In this document: positions 1 to 8,315 of the stretch, piece by piece
Layout: every line of letters starts with the position of its first letter
Numbering within the stretch: the stretch's first letter is position 1
Assembly (NCBI GenBank): GCA_031180805.1
Contig: JAPSLL010000044.1
Span: 1 to 33,098, forward strand
Direction of reading: 5' to 3'
Length of the DNA stretch: 33,098 nt
From: Bacillus sp. (in: firmicutes)
GTDB lineage: Bacteria; Bacillota; Bacilli; Bacillales; Bacillaceae
The notes under the pieces: model-generated
The model's database searches: none
The model's input: the letters and a program-made list of their open reading frames with translations, nothing else
What the model was told of the DNA's origin: nothing
Program-made: the position numbers and the translations under genes

Positions 1-86
1 TTCCCTTTCTCAAAGGTGAGATTGATCATATTTAAGGCATAATTGCTTCCGTATTTTTTCACTATGTCGCGTAATTGGATTGACAT
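1..86 (-). CDS. ABC transporter ATP-binding protein, N-terminus only (YhcG-like)
   Basis: The first 28 codons are present and the gene runs off the left edge. The start ATG is at 86-84, preceded by a strong GAGGAGGA site inside the end of the upstream gene. The peptide begins MSIQLRDIVKKYG and continues to a TFEKG segment, the usual beta-strand start of an ABC ATPase just before the Walker A motif, which lies outside the window. It starts 2 nt after the stop of the GntR gene, so it is the third gene of a permease-regulator-ATPase operon like B. subtilis yhcE-yhcF-yhcG. It should supply the energy for the permease at 461-1240. The family call rests on a short fragment plus context. Confidence 0.75.
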   Translation of the reverse strand, partial: MSIQLRDIVKKYGSNYALNMINLTFEKG

Positions 87-88
87 CG

Positions 89-457
89 TTATTGTTCCTC
101 CTCAAGATAAAGCTTCAAGCATGCCATCATTTGATCTTTCGTAACACCCATCTCACTCATTTTCTCGACAAAGGTTTTAATGATTTCGGTTTGGAGAGAG
201 CCTTTGATTTCGTTAAGAAGCTGTTCATTTTCTACAACAAATGTACCTTGTCCTCTTCTTGTTTCCACGATACCCATCCTTTCTAACTCAGAATATGTTC
301 GCTGGACTGTATTAGGATTAACCCCCATTTGGACGGCCATTTCCCGAACTGACGGCATTTTATCGCCGATTTTTTGCTTTCCTCTAATAATATCGATAAT
401 AATTTTGTCAACAATTTGCATATATATTGGCTTGGATGATTGAAACTCGTCTGACAC
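89..457 (-). CDS. yhcF: GntR-family regulator, YtrA/YhcF subfamily
   Basis: A 122-residue DNA-binding repressor. Residues about 10-75 form the GntR winged helix; PSVREMAVQMGVNPNTVQRT is the typical recognition region and RRGQGTFV the wing. The short C-terminal tail of about 45 residues, with no large ligand domain, is characteristic of the YtrA subfamily, which normally controls adjacent ABC exporter genes. It lies 3 nt after the permease gene and 2 nt before the ATPase gene, so the three are one transcript. The likely target is the long perfect palindrome at 1253-1290, which overlaps the operon promoter; this implies autorepression. The inducer cannot be read from sequence. In related systems it is often cell-wall or membrane stress, which is inference here. 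Confidence 0.88.
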   Translation of the reverse strand: MSDEFQSSKPIYMQIVDKIIIDIIRGKQKIGDKMPSVREMAVQMGVNPNTVQRTYSELERMGIVETRRGQGTFVVENEQLLNEIKGSLQTEIIKTFVEKMSEMGVTKDQMMACLKLYLEEEQ

Positions 458-460
458 TGA

Positions 461-1240
461 TTACACCTCTACTTTCCGTTCAAGTAATCTTGCAGCAGCT
501 AAAACGAGGATAATAGATAAAATGACGTAATAGAGAAAAGGTAGAACAGGTATTGTGCCTTCACCAAAGTTAACTACCCAGCCTCCTTTTTCATAAGAAA
601 ACTCAGGAGTTGAGATGATCTTTACGGAGTATTTTGTCATCCAATCATTGATAATCGTTATTTTTAATAAGAGACCTTCAAAAGTGTTATAAGCAATAAA
701 CATCGCTAAAATAATTAGCCATCTAAACGGCTTTAGCTTTGGATAATGTGCGCATGCATGGTAAAAAGCCCAATAGAAGCAGATCCAGCATGAGAAAAAT
801 ATCCCTAGTAGCAGTATGAAAATATTTAAATAAACAATTGCCTCGATGAAAAACCCAACACCTATTTGCTCATATACAGATTTTCCGAACCAATATAAGC
901 TAATTGCTCCATAAATCGATAAAAGAATTTGTAGGATCACTTGATAGGTAAGGATAACGATAAATTTTGATAAAAGTAAGGTTAGACTTGATCGCGGACT
1001 ATATAGCCATAGTTGATTTTTTCCCTCAATTTTTAAAACAGAAAACATCATCAATGGTGTGTAAAGGATGAGAGCTAACCCAGATAAAATAAAGATGACG
1101 AATGTTCCCGCATGTTGTTTCGCATAGGAAGAATAGCCAAAACCAGCTCCTAAAACGATAAGTAGGAGGATTAAAGATGTGAAAAACAGCCACCTAGAAA
1201 TTTTAAAATCCTTTTTTAATAAACCTGTTATTGGACCCAT
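461..1240 (-). CDS. yhcE: ABC exporter membrane subunit (YhcE-like)
   Basis: A 259-residue integral membrane protein with about six hydrophobic segments, starting with one at residues about 17-40 (LFFTSLILLLIVLGAGFGY). It has no ATPase motif and would pair with the ATPase that starts at 86. An upstream ATG at 1303 is open in frame, but I chose 1240: there AAGGAG sits 7 nt before the ATG, and the longer form would translate straight through the operator and promoter. It is the first gene of the operon with the GntR regulator. Substrate unknown. The name follows the similar size and gene order of B. subtilis yhcE-yhcF-yhcG, not a search. Confidence 0.72.
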   Translation of the reverse strand: MGPITGLLKKDFKISRWLFFTSLILLLIVLGAGFGYSSYAKQHAGTFVIFILSGLALILYTPLMMFSVLKIEGKNQLWLYSPRSSLTLLLSKFIVILTYQVILQILLSIYGAISLYWFGKSVYEQIGVGFFIEAIVYLNIFILLLGIFFSCWICFYWAFYHACAHYPKLKPFRWLIILAMFIAYNTFEGLLLKITIINDWMTKYSVKIISTPEFSYEKGGWVVNFGEGTIPVLPFLYYVILSIILVLAAARLLERKVEV

Positions 1241-1252
1241 AATAAGACTCCT

Positions 1253-1303
1253 TTGTATTAGTGTACTATTTGGATAGTACACTAATACAATGATATTCGT
1301 CAA
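1253..1303 (-). promoter_or_regulatory. Promoter and GntR-type operator of the yhcEFG-like operon
   Basis: On the minus strand there is TTGACG (1303-1298), an 18-nt spacer and TACTAT (1279-1274). The -10 lies inside a perfect inverted repeat with 17-bp arms, TTGTATTAGTGTACTAT, separated by TTGG (1253-1290). The core TAGTGTAC/GTACACTA matches the style of YtrA-subfamily operators. Binding there would block RNA polymerase directly. The regulator is presumably the GntR protein encoded at 89-457. Confidence 0.8.
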
Positions 1304-1426
1304 GTAAGGCTTAAATTTTTTGGAGGGAATATATATAAAGAAAAAAGAATGTTTATATCTTGAAATAATTTATTGCGCAAAATAAAATCGAGAAAAAATT
1401 GGAAATTATCAGAATTTCATAATATA

Positions 1427-1455
1427 TTGACAGTATATATCCCCTTTGATAAATT
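1427..1455 (+). promoter_or_regulatory. Sigma-A promoter for the brnQ T-box transcript
   Basis: TTGACA (1427-1432), a 17-nt spacer and TAAATT (1450-1455). Transcription would begin near 1462, about 50 nt before the base of Stem I of the T-box leader. The surrounding DNA (1304-1460) is very AT-rich and holds no gene that I can see. Confidence 0.6.
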
Positions 1456-1462
1456 ATTTTAT

Positions 1463-1711
1463 AATAATAAGAAATTTCAAAAATAGGCTGGCAAATTTAT
1501 TAAAGGTAACTAATGAGCGAAGAAATTTTGCAATCCTTTCGAATTGTGATTAGTTTCACCTGTGAATTCTGTTCGTTTCACGATATAAAAACTATGTTGG
1601 AATTCCTTCGTTATTAGGGGGAACGTTAATAGAGTGCCTTAAGCTTTATGGAATAAGGGTGGAAAAGCGAGATCATACTCGTCCCTATGCACGTACAGGG
1701 GCGGGTTTTTT
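1463..1711 (+). ncRNA. T-box riboswitch leader of brnQ
   Basis: The antiterminator can be drawn completely: AGGG (1656-1659) pairs with CCCT (1683-1686), GCGAG (1667-1671) pairs with CTCGT (1678-1682), and the 7-nt bulge between them is TGGAAAA. The competing terminator is CGTCCCT (1680-1686) with AGGGGCG (1697-1703) followed by six T. A plausible Stem I base is TAATGAGCGAAG (1511-1522) with CTTCGTTATTA (1606-1616). This is a classic uncharged-tRNA sensor that releases transcription into the transporter gene. The bulge departs from the family consensus TGGNACC, and its N is A, which would match a tRNA with U73. I could not assign the specifier codon. Confidence 0.85.
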
Positions 1712-1846
1712 AGTTGGTTAGGAAATGATCAATTGCTTAACAACAGCTTAGCGTTTAGCTCCTCCCAGGTCACATATTTGTGTTTTGTTTGTCAAAGCTA
1801 TTCAAGACGCATACGCTTTAGTCTGTTTAAAAGAAGGGAAAATAAA

Positions 1847-3157
1847 ATGAAGAAAATCGATACTGTTTTAATTGGACTTATGTTATTTTCAATGTTTTTT
1901 GGTGCGGGTAATCTTATTTTTCCGCCTTTTCTAGGATTGCAGTCTGGTACATCGTTTTGGGCTGCAATGATTGGTTTTATCGTAACGGGTGTCGGGCTTC
2001 CGTTTGCAGTATTGTTTGCAATATCGCTAGTAAAGGGTGGAGTTCAAGCAATTGGAGACAGAGTCCATCCTGTTTTTAGCACGTCATTTATGGTCATCAT
2101 TTATTTATGTATTGGTCCATTTTTAGCAATTCCACGTAATGCAAATGTGGCATATGAAATGGGGATTAAGCCTTTTTTAAGTGAGACTGCTCATTCGCCG
2201 ATTAGTTTGTTTTTGTTTACGCTCGTTTTCTTTGCACTCGTTTATTTTGTTAGTTTAAATCCAGAGAAAATGGAAAAGTATATGAGTCGCTGGATAACAC
2301 CAGTATTACTGATCTCAATGGTTATTTTATGTGTTGTCGGCTTTGTCAAGCTTGATGATGGGTTCCAAGCACCATCCACTGCTTATTCATCTGGAGCTTT
2401 TTCAAAGGGATTTATTGAGGGATATAATACAATGGATGCCCTTGCTGCTCTCGCATTTGGGATTGTTATTTTGACATCAATCCAAAAAAGAGGAGTGTCA
2501 GACCGAAAGCAACTAACAAACTATATGATAAAGGCAAGCCTGATTGCAGGTGGATTATTGTCGCTTGTTTATATTAGTTTAGGTGTGATTGGAGCAAGAA
2601 TGGCTCAAGTAGGGTCATATGAAAATGGAACAGATATTTTATCGTCTGCAGCAACGCTTTTATTAGGACAAGGTGGAAAGACATTACTAGGAATTATCTT
2701 TACGCTTGCGTGCTTTACAACAGTTGTCGGGTTAACGACTGCATGTGGTCAATATTTTTCAAATCTTATGTCAAAGGTTAGCTATAAAACGGTTGTCCGT
2801 TCAGTTACTTTAGTAGGATTGATTCTTTCAAATTTAGGTTTAAATCAAATTTTGAAAATTTCCGTGCCCTTCTTAGTTACGGCATATCCTTTAACAATTG
2901 TTCTAATTGCCTTAACGTTTTTTCATCGGTATTTTAAACATCCGCGAAAGGTATATGCGACGACAATTTTATTTACAGCAATTTTTGCGATAATAGGTGG
3001 ATTGAATGCCTTTGGATTGAATCTCGGTGTCCTGCAAGTCATGATTGGATATTTACCATTCGCTACGTACGGGTTGGAATGGATTGCGCCTGCGTTAGTA
3101 GGTTTGCTTCTTGGGCTAGTCTTAAGTCAATTTAGTAAAGTAGCAAAAAAAGCATAG
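1847..3157 (+). CDS. brnQ: Branched-chain amino acid carrier BrnQ (LIVCS family)
   Basis: A 436-residue polytopic membrane protein, the usual length for the family, with about twelve hydrophobic segments. The N-terminus, MKKIDTVLIGLMLFSMFFGA followed by GNLIFPP, is the strongly conserved first transmembrane segment of cation-coupled leucine/isoleucine/valine carriers. The frame is open back to 1733, but the ATG at 1847 has an AAGAAGGG site 6 nt before it and gives the family N-terminus; the upstream part encodes no recognisable protein. It lies 135 nt downstream of a T-box terminator, so expression should rise when a cognate tRNA is uncharged. It forms a single-gene unit closed by a terminator at 3202-3235. 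Confidence 0.92.
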   Translation: MKKIDTVLIGLMLFSMFFGAGNLIFPPFLGLQSGTSFWAAMIGFIVTGVGLPFAVLFAISLVKGGVQAIGDRVHPVFSTSFMVIIYLCIGPFLAIPRNANVAYEMGIKPFLSETAHSPISLFLFTLVFFALVYFVSLNPEKMEKYMSRWITPVLLISMVILCVVGFVKLDDGFQAPSTAYSSGAFSKGFIEGYNTMDALAALAFGIVILTSIQKRGVSDRKQLTNYMIKASLIAGGLLSLVYISLGVIGARMAQVGSYENGTDILSSAATLLLGQGGKTLLGIIFTLACFTTVVGLTTACGQYFSNLMSKVSYKTVVRSVTLVGLILSNLGLNQILKISVPFLVTAYPLTIVLIALTFFHRYFKHPRKVYATTILFTAIFAIIGGLNAFGLNLGVLQVMIGYLPFATYGLEWIAPALVGLLLGLVLSQFSKVAKKA

Positions 3158-3201
3158 GTTAGGTTGATAAAAATAACGTTCTTAATTGTATAAAAAGAAA
3201 T

Positions 3202-3235
3202 GAAACTCTCCTGTAATGGATGAGTTTCTTTTTTT
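3202..3235 (+). terminator. Rho-independent terminator after brnQ
   Basis: GAAACTC (3202-3208) pairs with GAGTTTC (3222-3228) around a 13-nt loop and is followed by a run of seven T. Confidence 0.8.
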
Positions 3236-3389
3236 GTCTTCTGGAATAAAATCGCGAATAGTTATCGAAATAAAATACTTCATAATGGATATTCTTCTAA
3301 AATGTGAATGGATATATATGTTAATATAGAATGATGAGAAAATTGGTAAGAAGAAAGAATTGATAGAAGTTAGTAATTGAGGTGTTTTA

Positions 3390-5012
3390 GTGGAGAGTAA
3401 ATTTATAAGAGGAACTTTCTTTTTAACAGCAGCAAGCCTAATATCTAAGATTTTGGGCTTCATTTATATTATTCCGTTCACGGCCTTAGTAGGGACACAA
3501 GGATATGCGTTGTATAAATATGCTTACGGTCCTTATACAATTTTGTTAAGTATTTCAACAATAGGTCTTCCACTTGCTGTTTCCAAATTTGTTTCGAAAT
3601 ATAATGAATTAGGTAATTATAGAGTTGGTTTAACTCTATTAAGATATGGAATGTATTTGATGCTTATAAGCGGTATTATCTCATTTACTGCTTTGTATTT
3701 AATGGCACCATTTCTAGCAGAAATATTAATAGACGCAAATGATCCAACAGGTAATTCGGTAGAGGATGTTCAATTTGTTATTCGTCTCGTCAGCTATGCT
3801 TTGTTAGTAATTCCAGTAATGAGTATTTTCAGGGGATACTTCCAAGGGAGCCAATCTATGGGCCCTTCTGCATTAAGTACAGTGATAGAGCAGGTAGTAA
3901 GGATTGTCTTTATCTTGGTAGGTGGATATGTAGCGATAAACTTTTTAGATAGCTCGCTAACAAATGCTGTCGGGATTGCAACCTTTGCTGCGTTTATTGG
4001 TGGAGTAGCGGGATTTGGTGTGTTATTAGTCGTTTTCTATAAACGAAGAAAATTAATAAAGAAACAAAGAGATATGAGTCTAAATAACGAAGACTTAAAC
4101 GTTCTTTCCATGTTTAAAGAATTGATTGGATATGCCATTCCCTTTGTTATTACAGGACTTACAATACCGATATATCAGAACATTGATACCTTTACGATTA
4201 ATGAATTGTTTCGGTCGATAGGTTACAAGCTAGATGAAGCAGAGACAATTAATTCAGTTATTGGCTTAGCGCAAATTCTCGTTATGGTTCCAGTTTCATT
4301 GGCAACAGCATTCGGTATGTCTTTAATACCAGGCATCACTTCAGCCTTTACTAGTGGAAGAGTGCAAGAAGTTCAAAGTAAGATAACTCAAACTATGCAA
4401 ATTCTAGTATTCTTTACTCTGCCAGCTGCAATGGGCCTATGTATTCTAGGAAAGCCAATTTATACGATGGTGTTTGGATTAGAAAACAGTCCTGAGTTAG
4501 GTGGGGGTATTTTACAATGGTACTCATTAGGTGCCGTTATTTTTGCATTGTTTACAGTAACAGCTGCCATTATGCAAGGGATAAACGAGCAAAAGAAATT
4601 AATCCTAGGAATTATTTTTGGGATTATTTTAAAGATAGCTTTCAACTTTCTACTCGTACAATATATAGGGGAAATCGGTCCAATTTTAGCTACATACATT
4701 GGGTTTATCGTCTCAATTCTATTTAACACAGTCTTCATTAAGAATAAACTCCAATACAAGGTATTGCCATTACTTCAAACATTAAAGGAAGTTTTCTTGT
4801 TAGTTTTGGTCATGTCTATCGCTGTTTGGATTGTGAAGTTTTTAACAGAGCTATGGCTACTTGAAGCTCTAGGCTTATATTCGAGATCATTTCTTACCTC
4901 AATCATTTCCATTTGTGCAGGGGTGTTCGTTTATTTAGGTATAGGATCAAGGCTAAAGATAGTAAAAGGATTATCATTGATAAAGAAACGAAATAAAAAT
5001 TCAAAAGGCTAG
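3390..5012 (+). CDS. ytgP: Putative lipid II/polysaccharide flippase, YtgP (MurJ)/SpoVB family
   Basis: A 540-residue protein with about 14 membrane segments, belonging to the MOP (MATE-like) superfamily. It starts SKFIRGTFFLTAASLISKIL with GFIYIIPF next, and contains IGLPLAVSKFVSKYNE and FRGYFQGSQSMGP, all hallmark regions of YtgP/SpoVB proteins that move lipid-linked cell-wall precursors outward. Length and these motifs fit YtgP (B. subtilis MurJ) better than SpoVB, though the two are hard to separate without a tree. The start is GTG at 3390 with GAGGTG 5 nt upstream. It stands alone between terminators. Residues about 215-240 form a basic cytoplasmic loop (KRRKLIKKQR). Confidence 0.78.
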   Translation: MESKFIRGTFFLTAASLISKILGFIYIIPFTALVGTQGYALYKYAYGPYTILLSISTIGLPLAVSKFVSKYNELGNYRVGLTLLRYGMYLMLISGIISFTALYLMAPFLAEILIDANDPTGNSVEDVQFVIRLVSYALLVIPVMSIFRGYFQGSQSMGPSALSTVIEQVVRIVFILVGGYVAINFLDSSLTNAVGIATFAAFIGGVAGFGVLLVVFYKRRKLIKKQRDMSLNNEDLNVLSMFKELIGYAIPFVITGLTIPIYQNIDTFTINELFRSIGYKLDEAETINSVIGLAQILVMVPVSLATAFGMSLIPGITSAFTSGRVQEVQSKITQTMQILVFFTLPAAMGLCILGKPIYTMVFGLENSPELGGGILQWYSLGAVIFALFTVTAAIMQGINEQKKLILGIIFGIILKIAFNFLLVQYIGEIGPILATYIGFIVSILFNTVFIKNKLQYKVLPLLQTLKEVFLLVLVMSIAVWIVKFLTELWLLEALGLYSRSFLTSIISICAGVFVYLGIGSRLKIVKGLSLIKKRNKNSKG

Positions 5013-5064
5013 TGAACACTCATAATTGCCCTTTTATTCGAAAAAACGGGCTAAAACTAGTAAC

Positions 5065-5098
5065 AAAGGGACATCCTTTAGCGGATGCTCCCTTTTTT
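5065..5098 (+). terminator. Rho-independent terminator after the flippase gene
   Basis: AAAGGGACATCC pairs with GGATGCTCCCTT across a TTTAGC loop, with a C/GC internal mismatch, and ends in a run of T. Confidence 0.8.
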
Positions 5099-5157
5099 AG
5101 TATGAAACCAAAAATAATTGATATTTAAATTTTATTCATTTTCAACAAAATAAGACA

Positions 5158-5219
5158 TTGAACAAAAAATCATGCTGGTATATAATGTGATCAAAGTTAG
5201 TTAACCGTTTAACCGGAGG
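5158..5219 (+). promoter_or_regulatory. Promoter and operator of the LacI-family gene
   Basis: TTGAAC (5158-5163), a 17-nt spacer and a perfect TATAAT (5181-5186) put the start of transcription near 5193. Just downstream lies TTAACCGTTTAA (5201-5212), one base from the perfect palindrome TTAACCGGTTAA, then the GGAGG ribosome site (5215-5219). A repressor bound there would sit on the first transcribed bases, which indicates autoregulation. Confidence 0.75.
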
Positions 5220-5223
5220 AAAT

Positions 5224-6249
5224 ATGAACGCAAAAATAACAATTAAAGATGTAGCTAAATATGCTGGCGTTTCTTCAGCAACTGTATCCTATGTCCTTAA
5301 TGGGGTTAATAAGGTATCAGATGAAACGAGAGAAAGAGTTTTATCAGCTATTGAGCAATTAAATTATCAGCCAGACTTTACTGCGATTAGTCTTTCGAAA
5401 AGAGAATCAAAAATGATCGGCGTCATTATGCCTTTGGTCGGTGATTCACTTGCACCGCTTTTTAAAGAAAATCATTATATTAGCGAGCTACTGAGTGGTG
5501 TCGAATATATGTGCAGGAAAAAGGGATATGATTTTCTCATATCGGGTATTTCAAAGGCTGAGGAATGCAAGACATGGGTAATGAAGCGTAATCTTGATGC
5601 AGTCATTGTACTCGGGAAGTTTCCGAAAAAAGTTTTCGATGAAATGAAAGCGTTGTCTACCCCACTCGTTTTTGTTGACTCGTTTGAACAGGATTTGGAT
5701 TCATTTCATAATATACGGATTGATGATGAGCATGGTGGCTATTTAGGTACGAAGCATTTAATCGAATTAGGACATCGGAAAATATGCTTCATCTCAAATG
5801 GCAGAGTGGACTCTGATGTTGATGGGCAACGATATCAAGGATTTAAGAGAGCATTAAAGGAAGCGAACATCGAATTAAATGAAGACATGGTCATGGAGGG
5901 AAGAATTAATTCATTTGAAAGCGGTTATAAGATAGGCGGAGAGATTGCAAAGGATAAGAGAATGACAGCTTTTTTTACTTCATCAGATATTACGGCACTA
6001 GGCATCATTAAATCTCTTACCGATTTAGGAATAAGCGTACCAGATGATTTTTCGATTGTCGGTTTTGATGACTTAATGGTTAGCCGTTATTCGTCACCAA
6101 GCTTAACAACTATCCGCCAAGATGTATTCCGTAAAGGAGCGGTCGCAGCAGAGACAGCGATAGATGTTATTGAAGATAAGAAGGGGATTCCGAAGCTTAC
6201 AGTGCTACCTGTTGAGATAGTTGTACGGAAAAGCACAAAGGCGATTTAA
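5224..6249 (+). CDS. LacI/GalR-family transcriptional regulator
   Basis: A 341-residue protein of typical length. Residues 5-24 form the LacI helix-turn-helix (TIKDVAKYAGVSSATVSYVL), followed by the hinge (NYQPDFTAISLSKRES) and a periplasmic-binding-protein-like sugar domain (residues about 60-335). The latter ends in the usual dimer and ligand motifs (PDDFSIVGFDDL, SPSLTTIRQD). Start ATG with GGAGG 4 nt upstream. It precedes the ThuA/Gfo/isomerase operon on the same strand, and near-identical operator cores lie before both units, so it most likely represses itself and the operon until a carbohydrate signal binds. Effector unknown; no CcpA-type site was seen nearby. Confidence 0.9.
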   Translation: MNAKITIKDVAKYAGVSSATVSYVLNGVNKVSDETRERVLSAIEQLNYQPDFTAISLSKRESKMIGVIMPLVGDSLAPLFKENHYISELLSGVEYMCRKKGYDFLISGISKAEECKTWVMKRNLDAVIVLGKFPKKVFDEMKALSTPLVFVDSFEQDLDSFHNIRIDDEHGGYLGTKHLIELGHRKICFISNGRVDSDVDGQRYQGFKRALKEANIELNEDMVMEGRINSFESGYKIGGEIAKDKRMTAFFTSSDITALGIIKSLTDLGISVPDDFSIVGFDDLMVSRYSSPSLTTIRQDVFRKGAVAAETAIDVIEDKKGIPKLTVLPVEIVVRKSTKAI

Positions 6250-6290
6250 GGAGGTGATTTTAAGCAAATAAGCAGGAAACGTAGCGAATG

Positions 6291-6302
6291 TTAACCGGTT
6301 CA
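6291..6302 (+). promoter_or_regulatory. Second LacI-type operator, ahead of the sugar operon
   Basis: TTAACCGGTTCA (6291-6302) is one mismatch from the same palindrome TTAACCGGTTAA as the site at 5201-5212, with the central CG typical of LacI-family operators. It lies in the 273-nt gap 6250-6522. I found no convincing sigma-A promoter in that gap, so read-through from the regulator or a weak promoter is possible. A small hairpin GAGC-CAA-GCTC (6437-6447) is also there. Confidence 0.65.
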
Positions 6303-6522
6303 CTAAATAGATAAATATTGTTCTAACAAACTGGTCACAGATCATATGATGAAAAAGAATTTATAAACTAAGATTGTCCGAATGACATCGAGTCATTCAA
6401 AATCAATGATAAAGCAATCAACAAAGGGAATGGGAGAGCCAAGCTCACGGAGGACAAGATTTCACTTTAGTAAATGTCATAGGTATCTCTTAAATAAACA
6501 AATAGATTAGGATGATGAAGAA

Positions 6523-7245
6523 ATGACAAGAGTTACAGTTTGGAACGAAAATAGACATGAACAGAAAAATCCAGTTGTCAGCGATATTTATCCAAAAGGA
6601 ATTCACGGTGCTATTGCTGATTTTTTACAAGAAGAAAATTACGAAGTGAAGACAGCTACTCTTGATGATCATGAGCATGGATTAACAGATGAGGTATTGC
6701 AAAATACAGATGTACTTGTTTGGTGGGGACATCTTGCGCATCACGAGGTTCAGGATGAAATCGTTTTAAAAGTGAAAGAGCGTGTCCTTGATGGAATGGG
6801 ACTTATTGTGCTACATTCAGGACATTTTTCAAAAATCTTTAAAGAGTTAATGGGTACGAGCTGTGATCTTAAATGGCGTGAAGCAGATGATAGAGAACGA
6901 ATTTGGGTCGTTGATCCGAGTCATCCGATTGCAGATGGAATTGGGGAATACATTGAGTTAGAGAAGGAGGAAATGTATGGCGAGCATTTCGATATTCCCG
7001 CTCCAGATGAACTAATCTTTACGAGCTGGTTTGAGGGTGGAGAGGTGTTTCGAAGTGGCTGTGTCTTTAAACGTGGTAACGGACGAATTTTCTATTTCCG
7101 TCCAGGTCATGAAACATATCCAACTTATCATAACGAGCAGGTTCAACAGGTTATAAAAAATGCAGTCGCTTATGTAAAGCCTGTATCTCGCAAGCGACCT
7201 GTTTACGGAAACGCAAAACCATTAGAAGCAATTTCTGAAAAATAA
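6523..7245 (+). CDS. ThuA-like (trehalose utilisation) domain protein
   Basis: A 240-residue cytoplasmic protein with the ThuA fold, a glutamine-amidotransferase-like alpha/beta sandwich lacking the catalytic cysteine. Visible features are the start [26 protein letters not shown] (residues about 64-76), [12 protein letters not shown] (93-104) and the C-terminal [18 protein letters not shown]. Family members accompany sugar oxidoreductases in disaccharide and glycoside catabolism (rhizobial ThuA/ThuB with trehalose), but their exact reaction is not settled. First gene of a four-gene operon; 33 nt separate it from the next gene. Its ribosome site (AGGATGATG) is weak compared with its neighbours. 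Confidence 0.82.
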   Translation: MTRVTVWNENRHEQKNPVVSDIYPKGIHGAIADFLQEENYEVKTATLDDHEHGLTDEVLQNTDVLVWWGHLAHHEVQDEIVLKVKERVLDGMGLIVLHSGHFSKIFKELMGTSCDLKWREADDRERIWVVDPSHPIADGIGEYIELEKEEMYGEHFDIPAPDELIFTSWFEGGEVFRSGCVFKRGNGRIFYFRPGHETYPTYHNEQVQQVIKNAVAYVKPVSRKRPVYGNAKPLEAISEK

Positions 7246-7278
7246 TCTAGATAAACATACAATGGGAGGAATAGTCTT

Positions 7279-8310
7279 ATGAGTAAATTAAGAATTGGTG
7301 TTATCGGTTGTGGAAGTATTGCGAAATATCGTCATCTTCCAGAATATGCTGCAAATAAAGCTGTAGAAATCGTAGCGGTTTGTGACATTGTTGAAGAGCG
7401 TGTTAATGAAATTGCTAAAGTCTATCAAGCGAAGGCTTATACAGATTATAAAGAACTACTTGCAAGCGAGCAATTGGATGCAATCAGTGTATGTTTACCA
7501 AACTATTTACATGCACCAGTTTCAATTGAAGCTTTGAACAACGGTCTTCATGTTTTATGTGAAAAACCGATGGCAACATCTCAAGAAGAAGCAGATGCAA
7601 TGATTGAAGCTGCTAAGAATAACGGCAAAAAATTAATGATTGGGCATAACCAACGATTCGTTCGCTCACATCAATTAGCGAAGCAATTAATTGAAAGCGG
7701 TGCAATTGGGAAAATTTATAGCTTCCGTACTGCGTTTGGTCACCCAGGACCAGAGGGCTGGAGTGTTGACGGTCGTGAAAGCTGGTTTTTTGAAAAGGAA
7801 AAAGCATATATTGGTGCAATGGGTGATTTAGGTGTTCATAAAACAGACCTTGTCCGTTATTTGTTAGGTGAGGAAATTACAGAGGTTGGTGCCTTTATCG
7901 AAACATCAGCTAAGGGGAACACAGATGTTGACGACAATGCTGTATGTGCGCTGAAAACAGAAAGCGGCATCATTGGAACACTTGCAGCAAGCTGGTCTTA
8001 TACAGCGAAGGAAGATAACTCTACAATTATCTATGGTGAAAAAGCGATTTTACGCCTTGAGGATAACCCAACGTATTCACTTGTTGTCCAATATACAAAT
8101 GGTGAGGTTGTGAATTATGAGCTTGGTAAAATCCAATCCAATGAAGAAGATGGCCAAAATACATCACATGTAATTGATCACTTTGTTTCTTCACTTGTTG
8201 AAGATAAAGAGCCGCTCATTAATGGGGAAGAAGGAATGAAATCACTTGCTGTCATTTTGGCTGCCATTAAATCGAACGAAACAAAGACAATTGCTAAAGT
8301 GTTTGAGTGA
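7279..8310 (+). CDS. Gfo/Idh/MocA-family NAD(P)-dependent oxidoreductase (first)
   Basis: A 343-residue sugar dehydrogenase. The Rossmann domain has GVIGCGSIA (residues 7-15). The family signature EKP is at 95-97, with Lys96 the catalytic residue. The second-domain active site GDLGVHKTD gives Asp183 and His187. No signal peptide, so cytoplasmic. A good GGGAGG site precedes the ATG. Its stop overlaps possible starts of the next gene, a second member of the same family. Such pairs often oxidise a hydroxyl of one sugar and reduce the product of a later step, which fits the isomerase-like gene downstream. The substrate cannot be deduced. Confidence 0.88.
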   Translation: MSKLRIGVIGCGSIAKYRHLPEYAANKAVEIVAVCDIVEERVNEIAKVYQAKAYTDYKELLASEQLDAISVCLPNYLHAPVSIEALNNGLHVLCEKPMATSQEEADAMIEAAKNNGKKLMIGHNQRFVRSHQLAKQLIESGAIGKIYSFRTAFGHPGPEGWSVDGRESWFFEKEKAYIGAMGDLGVHKTDLVRYLLGEEITEVGAFIETSAKGNTDVDDNAVCALKTESGIIGTLAASWSYTAKEDNSTIIYGEKAILRLEDNPTYSLVVQYTNGEVVNYELGKIQSNEEDGQNTSHVIDHFVSSLVEDKEPLINGEEGMKSLAVILAAIKSNETKTIAKVFE

Positions 8311-8315
8311 TTGTG

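Noticed and set aside
1241-1303. Longer N-terminus of the YhcE-like permease
   Set aside because: It would be translated through the -10 element and operator; the ATG at 1240 has a good ribosome site.
1733-1846. 38-residue N-terminal extension of BrnQ
   Set aside because: Not membrane-like, no ribosome site at 1733, and the family N-terminus begins at 1847.
4460-4759. 99-codon minus-strand frame inside the flippase gene
   Set aside because: Antisense shadow of a membrane-protein gene, with no ribosome site or recognisable protein.
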